Assembly: GCF_025370875.1 (NCBI RefSeq)
Contig: NZ_JAMXFD010000016.1
Coordinates: 62,001-126,000, forward strand
Origin: Laspinema palackyanum D2c
GTDB taxonomy: Bacteria > Cyanobacteriota > Cyanobacteriia > Cyanobacteriales > Laspinemataceae
Direction of reading: 5' to 3'
Length of the DNA stretch: 64,000 nucleotides
The notes below the pieces were generated by a model. It was not told the DNA's origin, did no database searches, and was given only the letters and a program-made list of their open reading frames with translations. The translations under genes and the position numbers were made by a program. How positions within the stretch are numbered: position 1 is the stretch's first letter; each line of letters starts with the position of its first letter. Positions 52,191 through 61,912 of the stretch are shown here, one piece after another.

Positions 52191-53426
52191 GTGCAGAAGT
52201 GGTTATCGGTTGTGGGGATTGGGGAAGATGGGATAGCGGGAATTAGTCCTGTGGCCCGATCGCTCCTGGCTCAAGCTACAGTTATCGTTGGTGGAGAACG
52301 TCATCTCGCTATGTTGCCGCCAGAAGACAGCCAAGAAAAACTCCTCTGGACTTCTCCCATTGCCGACTCGGTGCAGCAGGTGATCCAGCGTCGCGGACAA
52401 GCCATTTGTGTGTTAGCCACTGGTGACCCTCTGTGCTACGGCATTGGTGTCACCCTCCTGCGCCACATTCCCATCACTGAAATGACCCTCGTTCCTGCTC
52501 CCTCTGCCTTCAGTCTAGCCTGTGCGCGCCTAGGTTGGTCCCGGACTGAGGTGGAAACTCTCAGCCTCTGTGGACGAGACCCGGCCCTGTTAAATGCCGT
52601 CCTGTATCCCGGGGCCCAAATTCTTGTCCTCAGTGCGGACAAAACTACCCCCTCCACTGTCGCCGAATCTCTCACATCCCAGGGGTATGGCAATAGTCAA
52701 ATGACGGTGTTAGAGCGCATGGGCGGCCCCCAGGAACGTCTGACTGAGGGCATTGCCGCCACCTGGACTGAGACCGAACTGGATAATCTGAATACGATCG
52801 CCATTCATGTCCACTCCCCCGCTTTCTCCCCCCTCTCTCCCCAGACTCCAGGACTACCGGACACCGCCTACCACCATGATGGACAGTTGACAAAACGAGA
52901 AGTGCGTGCAGTTACCTTATCCAGCCTTGCACCCCTGCCGGGACAACTGCTGTGGGATGTGGGAGCAGGCTGTGGTTCGATCGCTATTGAATGGATGCGG
53001 ACCGATCGCCGTTGTCGAGCGATCGCTATTGAGCAACATCCCACTCGCCTACAATACATTGCCAACAATGCCAACGCATTGGGCGTACCTCACCTCACTA
53101 TCATCCCCAAACCCGCCCCCGATGCCCTCAAAAACCTCCCCGAACCCGATGCCATCTTCATCGGGGGGGGTGTTACCACACCGGACCTCCTAGAAACCTG
53201 CTGGCAGGCCCTGCGTCCCGGCGGTCGTCTCGTCGCCAATGCCGTCACCGTCGAGAGCGAACAAACCCTCTTCCAAGGATATCGCCAATGGGGAGGTCAC
53301 CTCACCCGCATTGCCATTCAACGAGCGGAACCTGTGGGAAAATTTTTAGGCTGGAAGGCAATGGCACCCGTCACTCAATGGGTGGTGGTGAAGCAACAAC
53401 CGGCGGGGGTTAAAACCTCCGCCTAA
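52191..53426 (+). CDS. cobL: Precorrin-6Y C5,15-methyltransferase (decarboxylating), CbiE-CbiT fusion
   Basis: 411 residues. N-terminal CbiE methyltransferase (VVGIGEDGIAGISP, VLATGDPLCYGIGVTLL) and C-terminal CbiT methyltransferase (LTKREVRAVTLSSLAP, LLWDVGAGCGSIAIEWM, IFIGGGVTTPDLLE). It methylates C5 and C15 and decarboxylates the C12 acetate. Start GTG 52191 with GGAGGGG three bases upstream. Transcribed opposite to the other cob genes, so it is outside the riboswitch's reach. Confidence 0.94.
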   Translation: MQKWLSVVGIGEDGIAGISPVARSLLAQATVIVGGERHLAMLPPEDSQEKLLWTSPIADSVQQVIQRRGQAICVLATGDPLCYGIGVTLLRHIPITEMTLVPAPSAFSLACARLGWSRTEVETLSLCGRDPALLNAVLYPGAQILVLSADKTTPSTVAESLTSQGYGNSQMTVLERMGGPQERLTEGIAATWTETELDNLNTIAIHVHSPAFSPLSPQTPGLPDTAYHHDGQLTKREVRAVTLSSLAPLPGQLLWDVGAGCGSIAIEWMRTDRRCRAIAIEQHPTRLQYIANNANALGVPHLTIIPKPAPDALKNLPEPDAIFIGGGVTTPDLLETCWQALRPGGRLVANAVTVESEQTLFQGYRQWGGHLTRIAIQRAEPVGKFLGWKAMAPVTQWVVVKQQPAGVKTSA

Positions 53427-53629
53427 CAGCTCAAGTCGGCTTCAACCGACTGAAGTACCTGTTGCCACAACTGGCGGGGGTTAAAACGATTGGCGGCCTA
53501 ACAGCTTAAGTCGGTTTCAATCGACTGAAAACACCACGGGATAAGACTTGCAGTCGTCTAAAGACGACTTGAGCTATGAGGCGGGGTTTTTAACCCCCGC
53601 TGGTTGTTGCAACTGGTGCAAGATCTCAG
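53427..53629. repeat. Hairpin repeats between convergent cobL and cobK
   Basis: Three related stems: CAAGTCGGCTTCAACCGACT, a copy with TTAAGTCGGTTTCAATCGAC, and GACTTGCAGTCGTCTAAAGA followed by CGACTTGAGC. Each is associated with a GGCGGGGGTTAAAAC-like sequence. Same family as 46715-46802. Confidence 0.65.
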
Positions 53630-54394
53630 CTACAACCTACTTTTAAGCCATGCTAAGGCTCCCTCAACATCTGCCACCCTGTCTCCGGGTGGGACAGGTG
53701 CACGTTGGATCATCACCACCGGAATGCTTAACTCCCTGGCAGCAATGATTTTGGCATAAGTGGCATCACCGCCACTGTTTTTACTGACGATCGCCCCAAT
53801 CTGATACTGCTGCAACAGCGATCGCTCATCGTCTAGGCCAAATGGCCCCCGTTCCAACAGCAACTTGCCTGGGGGAACTGCTGCATCCGGTGAGGGTGGA
53901 TCAATCATCCGCATCAGAAACCACAAATCTTGCAAGTGAGCAAAGGCAGCCAATTCTTGCCGACCAATCGTGAGAAAAATCCGGTGAGCAAGGGTTGGTA
54001 ATACCCCTGCTGCGGCTTGATGGCTCTCGACTTCAATCCAGCAGTCGCCCTCCTGACGTTCCCACCCGGGACGCATCAGCATTAAACGGGGAATAGCCAC
54101 CGCAGCAGCAGCCTCAGCGGCATTCCCTGAAATTTGCGCCGCAAAGGGATGGGTGGCATCAATCAGCAGATCAATGTGCTGTTCTCGCAAATACTGGCTC
54201 AGTCCTGCCACGCCACCAAACCCACCAATCCGAGTGTTTTGCGATCGCACCACCGCCATCCGAGTTCGACCGGCTAAAGAGGTTATCACTTCCACCCCGG
54301 GGATTTCAGCCATGCGATCGGCTAACTCCCGAGCATCTCCGGTTCCACCGAGGATCAGCACTCGTTTCAGGTTCAAGTTAGAGCTAAAATCCAC
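53630..54394 (-). CDS. cobK: Precorrin-6A reductase
   Basis: 254 residues. RVLILGGTGDARELADRMAE is the Rossmann start, RIGGFGGVAGLSQYL and DLLIDATHPFAAQISGNAAEAA are the family signature, and SKNSGGDATYAKIIAAREL is conserved near the C-terminus. NADPH-dependent reduction of precorrin-6A in the cytosol. Minus strand, convergent with cobL. Confidence 0.94.
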   Translation of the reverse strand: MDFSSNLNLKRVLILGGTGDARELADRMAEIPGVEVITSLAGRTRMAVVRSQNTRIGGFGGVAGLSQYLREQHIDLLIDATHPFAAQISGNAAEAAAAVAIPRLMLMRPGWERQEGDCWIEVESHQAAAGVLPTLAHRIFLTIGRQELAAFAHLQDLWFLMRMIDPPSPDAAVPPGKLLLERGPFGLDDERSLLQQYQIGAIVSKNSGGDATYAKIIAARELSIPVVMIQRAPVPPGDRVADVEGALAWLKSRL

Positions 54395-54464
54395 TGATAC
54401 TGCCCCTGATTTACCTCATCAAATATTTATACCATTCCTGCTTTCCTTATCCTCTTGTCCCCCC

Positions 54465-54560
54465 CTCACCTTTACAAGGAGAGGGGGCTAGGGGGGTGAG
54501 GTTCTTCCCCCCTCACCTTTACAAGGAGAGGGGGCTAGGGGAGTGAGGTTCTTCCCCCCT
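54465..54560. repeat. Two tandem copies of a C/G-rich hairpin repeat
   Basis: CCCCCTCACCTTTACAAGGA, then GAGGGGGCTAGGGG, then GTGAGGTTCTT, repeated twice with a period of about 53 bases. Related in plan to the CCCTCCCC repeats. Confidence 0.75.
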
Positions 54561-54582
54561 CTGCGAACCCCACCAGATCAAG

Positions 54583-54636
54583 AAAAGCCCGCTGATGCGG
54601 GCTTTTTTTCTGGCGCGGGAGAGTTGACTCTCCCGC
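54583..54636 (-). terminator. Terminator downstream of ppsA
   Basis: AAAAGCCCGC / GCGGGCTTTT with TTTTTTTC after it on the plus strand and a shorter T tract on the minus strand (54583-54607), then a second perfect hairpin GCGGGAGAG / CTCTCCCGC (54615-54636). Can serve both strands. Confidence 0.8.
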
Positions 54637-54665
54637 CGATCTATCTATCTTACTGAAAAGCTAGA

Positions 54666-57185
54666 TTATTTCATGGTTTCTTCCAACTTGGCGATGTCGA
54701 GGAGAGTCTTCATCACAGAGTCGGGGTTCAAACTGATGGAGTCGATACCCAGTTCCACGAGGAAGCGTGCAAATTCGGGATAGTCCGAAGGCGCTTGACC
54801 GCAGATCCCAATCTTGCGACCCGTTTTCTTCGCGGTTTGAATGACCATCGTCACCATATCTTTAACCGCTTGGTTGCGTTCATCAAAGATATGTGCCACT
54901 AAGGAAGAGTCACGGTCCAGACCCAAAGTGAGCTGGGTCAAGTCATTAGAACCGATCGAGAAGCCATCGAAGACTTCGGCGAATTGTTCGGCCAGAATGA
55001 CGTTACTGGGGATTTCACACATCACATAGACTTGCAGTCCGTTTTCGCCGCGTTTGAGACCGTATTTTTCCATCGTCTCTAACACTTTGCGACCTTCGTC
55101 AGGGGTGCGGCAGAAGGGAATCATCGGAATGACGTTGGTCAGACCCATGTCGTCGCGGACCCGTTTGAGGGCGACGCACTCTAACCCGTAGGCTTCGGTA
55201 TAGTTGGGGTCGTAGTAACGAGAAGCACCCCGCCAGCCGATCATTGGGTTTTCTTCTTTGGGCTCGAATTGCTTACCACCGAGGAGGTTGGCATATTCGT
55301 TGCTCTTGAAGTCAGACATCCGGACAACGACTGGGTTGGGATAGAAGGCAGCGGCGATCGTGCCAATCCCATGCGCCAATTTGTCTACGAAGAAGTCAGG
55401 TTTGTGCGAATACAGTTTCGTCAGTTCAGCAATCTCGCTCTTGACGGCTTGATCTTCGAGTTTGTCGAAGTGAATCAAGGCCAAGGGGTGAGCTTTGATG
55501 TGGTTGGCGATGATGAACTCAAACCGGGCTAAACCAACGCCATCGCAAGGAATAGAGGATAAACCGAAGGCTTCTTCTGGGTTGCCGACGTTCATCAAGA
55601 TTTTGGTCTTGGTGCGTGGCAGGTTGTCGATCGCCGTTTCCAAAACCTCGAAGGGAACTAAACCTTCATAGACTTTGCCTTCTTCCCCTTCAGAACAAGA
55701 TACAGTGACCTCTTGACCACTCTTGATATCCTGGGTGGCAGTTCCGCAACCGACGATGGCTGGAATCCCCATTTCCCGGGCGATAATGGCGGCGTGGCAA
55801 GTCCGTCCCCCTTGGTTGGTGACGATCGCACTCGCTTTTTTCATGATCGGTTCCCAATCCGGGTCCGTCTTGTTGGTAACTAAGACTTCACCTTGTTGGA
55901 ACAGGTCAAGATTGTGTACATCTAAGATGACACGAGCTTTACCTTGGCCAATCATTTCACCAACCGCACGACCCCGAACCACAACATCACTGCTGCCTTG
56001 GAGTTTGAAGTTGCGGATGACGTTTCCGGCTTTTTGGGATTGGACGGTTTCTGGACGTGCTTGCACGATGAAGAGTTCGCCAGTAATCCCGTCTTTGGCC
56101 CACTCAATGTCCATTGGGGTATATTTGCCCCGGGATTCGCTGTAGTGGTCTTCGATGATGCAAGCCCATTTGGCTAAGGTGAGAATTTCATCATCGTTGA
56201 TACAGTATTGATCGCGTTCGGGAGCGGAAACTGGGACGTTTTTCGTCAGTTTCGACCCGCCTACATCATACACCATTTTGATTTCTTTACTGCCCAAGCG
56301 TTTTTCGAGGATTGGGCGTTTGCCTTCTTTGAGGGTCGGTTTGAAGACAAAGTATTCATCGGGGTTGACTGCACCTTGGACGACGTTTTCCCCTAAACCG
56401 TAAGCCGCAGTGACTAAGGCGGCATTCTTGAAGCCGGTTTCTGTGTCGATGGAGAACATGACGCCAGAACTGGCTAAGTCAGAACGGACCATTTTTTGAA
56501 CGCCTACAGAAAGCGCGACGCTGAATTCGTCAAAGTCGGGACGCTTCGAGGCATATTGATGGCGATAGGAGATGGCGCGATCGGTAAATAAGGACGCGAA
56601 GCACTTATGACACGATTCAAGCACACCTTTGACGCCGTGTACGTTGAGGTAAGTTTCCTGTTGTCCGGCAAAACTCGCATCAGGTAAGTCTTCGGCAGTA
56701 GCGCTAGAACGAACGGCTACGTCAAGATCGCTGCTAAATTTTTCGCAGACTTCTTGATACTCTGGGCCAAAGCGCTTGCAGAATTCAGCGTTAGCACCAT
56801 AGGTTTCGCACAATTTGAGGTAAGCCGCTGCGATCGCATCGTCTAATTCTTTCGGGAATGGGGTGTTCATCACCATTGCCCGCGCTTGCTTGCCGCGCTC
56901 CCGCAGATTGTTGACGTCGTTGAGATCCAGATCCGCAAACAAGGTCCGTAGTTTCTCCTCTAACCCTGCTTTCTCGATAAAATACCGATAGGCATAAGCT
57001 GTGGTGGCAAAGCCGGTGGGGACGTTAACTCCCTTTGATTTAAGCTCTTGGATCATTTCACCTAATGAGGAGTTTTTCCCCCCCACCAAGGCTAAGTCTG
57101 CTAATCCTACTTCTTCAAAGAAAAGTACAAACTGTGTTTCTTTGGAACCTTTGGCTGATTGTTGTTCTGGAGCTGTAGAAACCAT
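54666..57185 (-). CDS. ppsA: Phosphoenolpyruvate synthase
   Basis: 839 residues. Domains: N-terminal ATP-grasp (VGGKNSSLGEMI, AVRSSATAEDLPDASFAGQQ), the phosphohistidine domain (NQGGRTCHAAIIAREMGIPA with catalytic His near 461), and the C-terminal TIM barrel (PMIPFCRTPDEG, SIGSNDLTQLTLGLDRDS, CGQAPSDYPE). It makes phosphoenolpyruvate from pyruvate and ATP, the gluconeogenic counterpart to the phosphofructokinase and pyruvate oxidation genes elsewhere in the window. Confidence 0.95.
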   Translation of the reverse strand: MVSTAPEQQSAKGSKETQFVLFFEEVGLADLALVGGKNSSLGEMIQELKSKGVNVPTGFATTAYAYRYFIEKAGLEEKLRTLFADLDLNDVNNLRERGKQARAMVMNTPFPKELDDAIAAAYLKLCETYGANAEFCKRFGPEYQEVCEKFSSDLDVAVRSSATAEDLPDASFAGQQETYLNVHGVKGVLESCHKCFASLFTDRAISYRHQYASKRPDFDEFSVALSVGVQKMVRSDLASSGVMFSIDTETGFKNAALVTAAYGLGENVVQGAVNPDEYFVFKPTLKEGKRPILEKRLGSKEIKMVYDVGGSKLTKNVPVSAPERDQYCINDDEILTLAKWACIIEDHYSESRGKYTPMDIEWAKDGITGELFIVQARPETVQSQKAGNVIRNFKLQGSSDVVVRGRAVGEMIGQGKARVILDVHNLDLFQQGEVLVTNKTDPDWEPIMKKASAIVTNQGGRTCHAAIIAREMGIPAIVGCGTATQDIKSGQEVTVSCSEGEEGKVYEGLVPFEVLETAIDNLPRTKTKILMNVGNPEEAFGLSSIPCDGVGLARFEFIIANHIKAHPLALIHFDKLEDQAVKSEIAELTKLYSHKPDFFVDKLAHGIGTIAAAFYPNPVVVRMSDFKSNEYANLLGGKQFEPKEENPMIGWRGASRYYDPNYTEAYGLECVALKRVRDDMGLTNVIPMIPFCRTPDEGRKVLETMEKYGLKRGENGLQVYVMCEIPSNVILAEQFAEVFDGFSIGSNDLTQLTLGLDRDSSLVAHIFDERNQAVKDMVTMVIQTAKKTGRKIGICGQAPSDYPEFARFLVELGIDSISLNPDSVMKTLLDIAKLEETMK

Positions 57186-58010
57186 ATATCCTACTCCTGT
57201 TACCTGATGCTCGTCTTTAAACGTTGTAGAAAGTTAAACTTCTTTGTTTTTCACTTTCCACGTAAATCATAACTCAGATTTTTCAAATTCGACAACTTTT
57301 AAAATCTTTATTTTGAACTTTTTATGACAATTGGATTTTGCTCTTCTATTTCTTAGCTTTTTAGCTAATTTAAAATATTGTAACGTATTCTCTCCCGCCG
57401 ATCGCCGTAACTTTGTTAAAAGAATATTTAGATTGCTTTAACATCTAAGGGGTTGTTTATTTCTTAATGTTAAGCAGTCCCCTTCCTCCCTGGGGGTCAA
57501 ATTGAGCCGACAGGGGAATCTTTACTCCGTCAATCTCCCGGGGGATTTCCCCCTTGTGAGAACCTCGGATTGCTGGGAAAATCAGGATAAAATTTTCAAG
57601 ATTAATTAGACCGAAATGTTATCCCGATCGCTTGACTTCTGTTCCCCCTTCCCCTATGAACAAGCTTTTTCGGCATTGGCCCAGGTCACCCCTCTCCCAT
57701 GACCCATTAAGCGATCGCCTTTTTTGGTCCACCACCCTGCCCTTAGAATCTCCGGTTCTCTCTATTTAATGACTCATCCCACCCCAGCGATCGCCTGAAC
57801 TGCCCTAATCGCTTGAATTGGCCTAATTGAGTCGGTTTTCCGCGCATTCTGCCGGGGAAGGTGAACCCTTGACCCGAGGACCGCTATCCCGCATCCGGGA
57901 AAATCCCTAATGGAAAGGGTCCTCAACCCCGAACCCTTTCCATCAGAGAGCAAGAATTGCTACCCTAGAGAGGGGAAGAATCAAGTTAGTCCAATTTGGA
58001 TTGTGACAAT
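57186..58010. other. Intergenic region, about 820 bases, no supported gene
   Basis: Divergent spacer between ppsA and the kinase gene. AT-rich near ppsA, GC-rich near the kinase. CCGCATCCGGGAAAATCCC-type sequence near 57890 and GGGTTCGGGGTT-like stems exist but no recognisable element. It should contain both promoters. Confidence 0.5.
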
Positions 58011-59471
58011 ATGCCGGAAACAGGGGCGGTATTACAAGAACGGTATCAACTGCAACAGCAGTTAAACGATAACCCGACCCGGGAAACCTGGTTAGCAGTC
58101 GATTTGACCACCGAGGAACTCGTGGTGGTGAAGTTGCTCGTCTGGGGAGGTGCGAAAGCTTGGGAAAGTCTCAAGCTGTTTGAACGGGAGGCGAAGGTCC
58201 TCCAAAATTTAGCCCATCCGCGCATTCCTCGGTATCGGGATTATTTTGCGATCGATGATGGCACCCTCTGGTCCGGGTTAGTTCAGGAGTATATTCCTGG
58301 TGCATCCCTTCAGGACTGGCTCGATCGCGGTAGGCGGTTCACAGAAGAGGAAGTGGAAGGAATCGCCACAGCCCTGTTGAATATCTTATGTTATCTGCAT
58401 GAGTTGAATCCTCCCGTCCTCCACCGAGATATTAAACCCAGCAATATTATATTAGGAGAAGACAACGAAATTTATTTAGTGGATTTCGGGGCCGCCCAAG
58501 ACCGGAACTTGCTCACTCCCGGACGCAGCTTTACCGTAGTTGGCACTTATGGCTATACTCCGTTAGAACAATTTGGGGGACAGGCGGTCCCGGCATCGGA
58601 TTTATATGCCTTGGGTGCAACTTTGGTTCACCTCCTCACCGGCGTACCCCCTGCCGAGTTACTCCAGAAGAACTTGCAGCTAGAATTTGGCGATCGCCTC
58701 AGTCCCCAATTCAACCCCTATTTAATCAGTTGGTTGCAAACCCTGACGCAAACCCAGGTGGACAATCGCTATCCCACCGCCTCCGAGGCGATCGCTGCCT
58801 TAGCAGGAGTCGCCACCCTCTCCACGGACAACGCCCCCTATTATCAACCAGACATCACCCCGATTCAACTGAGCAAAACCCCCCAAAAACTAGAAATCAT
58901 CCTCCCCGAACCCGGATTAAAAGTCGTAACCTGGGGGTTAAATTTATGGCAACGGGGATTAAACCTAATCGAACGCACGATCGCCTCCTTGCGAGATAAT
59001 CTTAGCACTTCCGATATCATTGCTCAGGTATTAGTGTATCTATTAATCGGCATTGGTTCCTTGTCCCTGTTGTCCTTGGTCCTCCAAGTGGTAACCGTCA
59101 TCCTGCCGATCTTAATTCCCCTGGGTATGGTTGCCTGTTTGAGCGAGTATTTTGAACGAACCATCGTCTGTTTAGAACGCGATCGTAACACCTTTGAGAT
59201 CCAGCAAAAACGACTAGGATTTACCTATCGCCGCCAACTCGGCGTCACCGCCAATATTAAAACCGTTTCCATCTTTTATGACAATAAAAAATTTGTCATG
59301 GGAGTCGCCCTCACCGCCGGACCCCGACCCGGATATTATCAACAATATGCCTTTGGAAATAGCGGACGAAAACTCACCGAGGAAGAATGTACCTGGTTAG
59401 CCGAAGAAATCGAAGACTGGTTGGATCTTGAATCGGAAGACTTATCGCCAGAACCCGACTGGCATCAGTAA
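58011..59471 (+). CDS. Membrane-associated Ser/Thr protein kinase
   Basis: 486 residues from ATG 58011 (TTG 57996 possible). Hanks-type kinase domain over residues ~10-275: ATP Lys41 (VVVKLLVW), catalytic HRDIKPSN (Asp140), DFG at 158-160, then GTYGYTPLEQFGG. The glycine loop is weak. Two hydrophobic segments follow at ~335-380 (VYLLIGIGSLSLLSLVLQVV and ILPILIPLGMVACL). The C-terminal ~100 residues form a beta-rich domain after the membrane part. A membrane-tethered signalling kinase; targets unknown. The next gene is 47 bases downstream. Confidence 0.9.
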   Translation: MPETGAVLQERYQLQQQLNDNPTRETWLAVDLTTEELVVVKLLVWGGAKAWESLKLFEREAKVLQNLAHPRIPRYRDYFAIDDGTLWSGLVQEYIPGASLQDWLDRGRRFTEEEVEGIATALLNILCYLHELNPPVLHRDIKPSNIILGEDNEIYLVDFGAAQDRNLLTPGRSFTVVGTYGYTPLEQFGGQAVPASDLYALGATLVHLLTGVPPAELLQKNLQLEFGDRLSPQFNPYLISWLQTLTQTQVDNRYPTASEAIAALAGVATLSTDNAPYYQPDITPIQLSKTPQKLEIILPEPGLKVVTWGLNLWQRGLNLIERTIASLRDNLSTSDIIAQVLVYLLIGIGSLSLLSLVLQVVTVILPILIPLGMVACLSEYFERTIVCLERDRNTFEIQQKRLGFTYRRQLGVTANIKTVSIFYDNKKFVMGVALTAGPRPGYYQQYAFGNSGRKLTEEECTWLAEEIEDWLDLESEDLSPEPDWHQ

Positions 59472-59518
59472 TGGGTGATAGAATTATCCATTAATCGTTT
59501 CCTGTTGGGAGTCTAAAC

Positions 59519-60091
59519 ATGGCACTGAAATATACTAATCGGCGAGGGCAAACCTACTTTCTGCACCAAGGCACCACTAAAACCGGCAAGCCTAAGTATT
59601 ATTTTTCCCTAAAACCAAAGGGAAATTTAATCAATGTAATTCCCGATGGGTATGAAATTTATGAAAACCCCAATAGTCAAGTTTATTTGCGGAAAATTAA
59701 GCCCAAGTTGTTTAGCGATCGCGAATTAGAAACCGTGGAACAGGGGATTAAACAATACAGCAAAGTTAAGAACTTCATCATTGATGTTAAAGACAAAAGT
59801 ATTATTATCTATCTTCCCGATCAAGATGTGGACAATCTGTCGGACATCTTAAGCGAATTAGGAGGGAGAGACATCTCTTCACGTCACATAGAGACTCTCC
59901 TCACTTATGGCCCAATGATGCGATTTCTAAGAAGGAAAGACTCGAAGAAGTTCTGGGTACAACGGTGGTGCTTTCGCGGGTCAGTGGACGATTGGATTGA
60001 TTTAGCCGCAGGGGAAGATTTAGAAAGCCTGGTGAAAAAATATGCTCCCCATTTAGGTCAAGAGTCATTCTATGAACTGTACGGATTTTAG
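59519..60091 (+). CDS. Hypothetical protein, 190 aa, next to the kinase
   Basis: Not recognised. Begins MALKYTNRRGQTYFLHQGTT, rich in Lys/Tyr, with a beta-rich first part (YYFSLKPKGNLINVIPDGYE) and a later aromatic-rich segment (KFWVQRWCFRGSVDDWIDLA). No signal peptide or membrane span. GGGAG precedes the ATG by eight bases. Short distance to the kinase gene suggests one transcript; it could be a substrate or partner, but nothing shows that. Confidence 0.75.
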   Translation: MALKYTNRRGQTYFLHQGTTKTGKPKYYFSLKPKGNLINVIPDGYEIYENPNSQVYLRKIKPKLFSDRELETVEQGIKQYSKVKNFIIDVKDKSIIIYLPDQDVDNLSDILSELGGRDISSRHIETLLTYGPMMRFLRRKDSKKFWVQRWCFRGSVDDWIDLAAGEDLESLVKKYAPHLGQESFYELYGF

Positions 60092-60459
60092 GGAGAATAG
60101 CAGCAGGTTCAGATACTGGAATCGGGGGGAATTGAGCGGGAATCCCTTCCTCTGCCTAAAATGCGTTGGCGAAGGCTTCCGAAGGAATCGCCTCGGCTGC
60201 TGACTCTACTCCTCCCGATATATTTTTTCCCAGATTCACAAGATTTTCACAAATCTGCGCTACCGTGGCTGATCAGAGTTAGCTATTTTGCCTCACTTGC
60301 CGTGAGTTTAGCAGGCTGAAGTTATGGCTTGTGGGGTAATCTAGCTAACTCTCCTCGATTCCTCGCCCTCTCCCACCCGGGAAACTCCTCGGATCCGCCC
60401 TTAACCCTGGGAACAGTTCACAGGGGCGAAACCCTTCCCCAGTCGTGAGTTAGATTATC
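60092..60459. other. Intergenic region, about 370 bases, no supported gene
   Basis: Convergent spacer. Contains GCGAAGGCTTCCGAAGGAATCG and other weak stems but no convincing terminator, repeat or RNA. Confidence 0.45.
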
Positions 60460-61152
60460 TTACCCTTCAGGACGGCGATCGGCCTCTAGTTCCCGTAAAC
60501 GAGCCTCCAATTCCCGCAGACGTGCTTCTGCTGACTCCGCTCGTTGACGTTGTTGTTCCGCCTCCTGACGCTGTTGTTCGGCTTGTTTGGCTAACTCCGT
60601 TGGAGTCAGAAATTGCTCCCCATCAGGACGGTAGATAGTGAACTGTTCCTCCTGCAATTCAAAGCGAATCCCTAACCGGGGACTGGTAAAGTTTTCCGGC
60701 TGCTCAATCACCTGTAGGGAACCCGCCTGATCGCGTATCCACCCATTGAAATCCAGGCGATCGGGGTCGAACACATAATATTCTTCCACCCCATAACGGT
60801 CATAAAACTGCTGTTTCTTCGCCATCTCCTTGAGACGATTGCCAGGGGAGAGAATTTCAAACACCACTTGGGGAGGAATGTTCCCTTCTTCCCATTGCTT
60901 ATAAGACCCGCGATCGCCTTTAGGTCGTCCGATCGCCACCATCACATCCGGCGCTTGACGCAGTTTATTATTTCCTTCGATGGGATACCAAAGTAAATCC
61001 CCCGCGACAAAAATATTCGGATCATCATCAAACAGAATTTCTAAATTCTCTTTAATCACCACAATCCAGCGAAACTGGCGAGTATTATCAGACATCGGAT
61101 TTCCGTCACAATCGGGATAGATGACCTTTGTGGGTTGAGGGGTAGTTACCAT
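60460..61152 (-). CDS. Uma2-family (DUF820) putative restriction endonuclease
   Basis: 230 residues. Residues ~20-175 form the Uma2 PD-(D/E)XK-like fold: GDLLWYPIEG, APDVMVAIGRPKGDRGSY, PPQVVFEILSPGNRLKEM, YDRYGVEEYYVFDPD. Residues ~185-228 form a Gln/Glu/Arg coiled coil (AEQQRQEAEQQRQRAESAEA) usual in cyanobacterial members. These families are greatly expanded in cyanobacteria; a nuclease role is assumed from fold. GAGAGG lies upstream of the ATG. Confidence 0.88.
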   Translation of the reverse strand: MVTTPQPTKVIYPDCDGNPMSDNTRQFRWIVVIKENLEILFDDDPNIFVAGDLLWYPIEGNNKLRQAPDVMVAIGRPKGDRGSYKQWEEGNIPPQVVFEILSPGNRLKEMAKKQQFYDRYGVEEYYVFDPDRLDFNGWIRDQAGSLQVIEQPENFTSPRLGIRFELQEEQFTIYRPDGEQFLTPTELAKQAEQQRQEAEQQRQRAESAEARLRELEARLRELEADRRPEG

Positions 61153-61495
61153 AAAATTAGACCTCTCAATGATTGAACTGCAAGTAACACCATTCAGTCT
61201 GTGTCAGACCCTCTCTGACCCGACTTTTAAAGTGTTTCCGTCGGTGGCTAGGGCTCGCTGACATTTTAGCTGATTTTTTCGTCAATGGTCAAGAAAGGGA
61301 TTTTTGGGGCGCTTAATTTTCCTCTAACCCGGTTTGCAGGGCTGATATCAGGCGCGTTGGAGGTCCGGACTCATGGATACCGTGGGGTTTTCAGAGGATG
61401 TAGGCGATTCTCCTGTTGAGACGCTTTTCGATTCTCCTGGTGTGGGTGAAGAAACTTGCATTTATGGTATTAATAAAGTAAGTTTCACGGTGCTG
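61153..61495. other. Intergenic region, about 340 bases, no supported gene
   Basis: Contains imperfect repeats of GATTCTCCTG(G/T)TG (61410 and 61432) and a 64-codon frame that I do not accept. No defined element. Confidence 0.45.
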
Positions 61496-61912
61496 TTAAG
61501 ACTGGAAAAGATTCTCAAAATAATTTTTGTTATTCCATTGATAAATACTAAACTCCTTAATGTCTAATGATAAAATTCGTCCAGTTTTGTACTCTTCTGC
61601 TAACAGAACTAGGGATGCGTCTGCTAAATCCATCGGAACATCGCGATATTTATTCATCAAATCTTTGAGTCTGGCGATATGGTCAGGCTTAATTTCAAAA
61701 ACTTGAAATAATCCCTCAGACATGGCATTAATAAACGTAACCGAAGATTGAACTCCCCGACGAGCTTGTAAAAAGTAGCAAGTTTCCGTAACGACACACC
61801 ATGTAGTAATCAGAGGTTCATTATATTGACTAAAAGTTTGTTTAGCCGCTTCATGGTAGTTATCATTTTTGTTAGCCAAGGCAACCCAAAAGCCGGTATC
61901 AACAATAATCAT
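61496..61912 (-). CDS. PIN-domain toxin (VapC-like), pair 1
   Basis: 138 residues. PIN metal-binding residues: Asp5 (IIVDTGFW), Glu43 (CVVTETCY), Asp95/Asp98 (MDLADASLVLLAEE) and Asp117 (LSLDIKEF). A ribonuclease toxin of a type II module. Its start overlaps the antitoxin stop by 4 bases (61909-61912), the usual coupling. Confidence 0.85.
   Translation of the reverse strand: MIIVDTGFWVALANKNDNYHEAAKQTFSQYNEPLITTWCVVTETCYFLQARRGVQSSVTFINAMSEGLFQVFEIKPDHIARLKDLMNKYRDVPMDLADASLVLLAEEYKTGRILSLDIKEFSIYQWNNKNYFENLFQS

Noticed and set aside
61373-61567. 64-codon plus-strand frame overlapping the pair 1 toxin
   Set aside because: Antisense to a well supported PIN gene; contains short nucleotide repeats rather than protein-like sequence.
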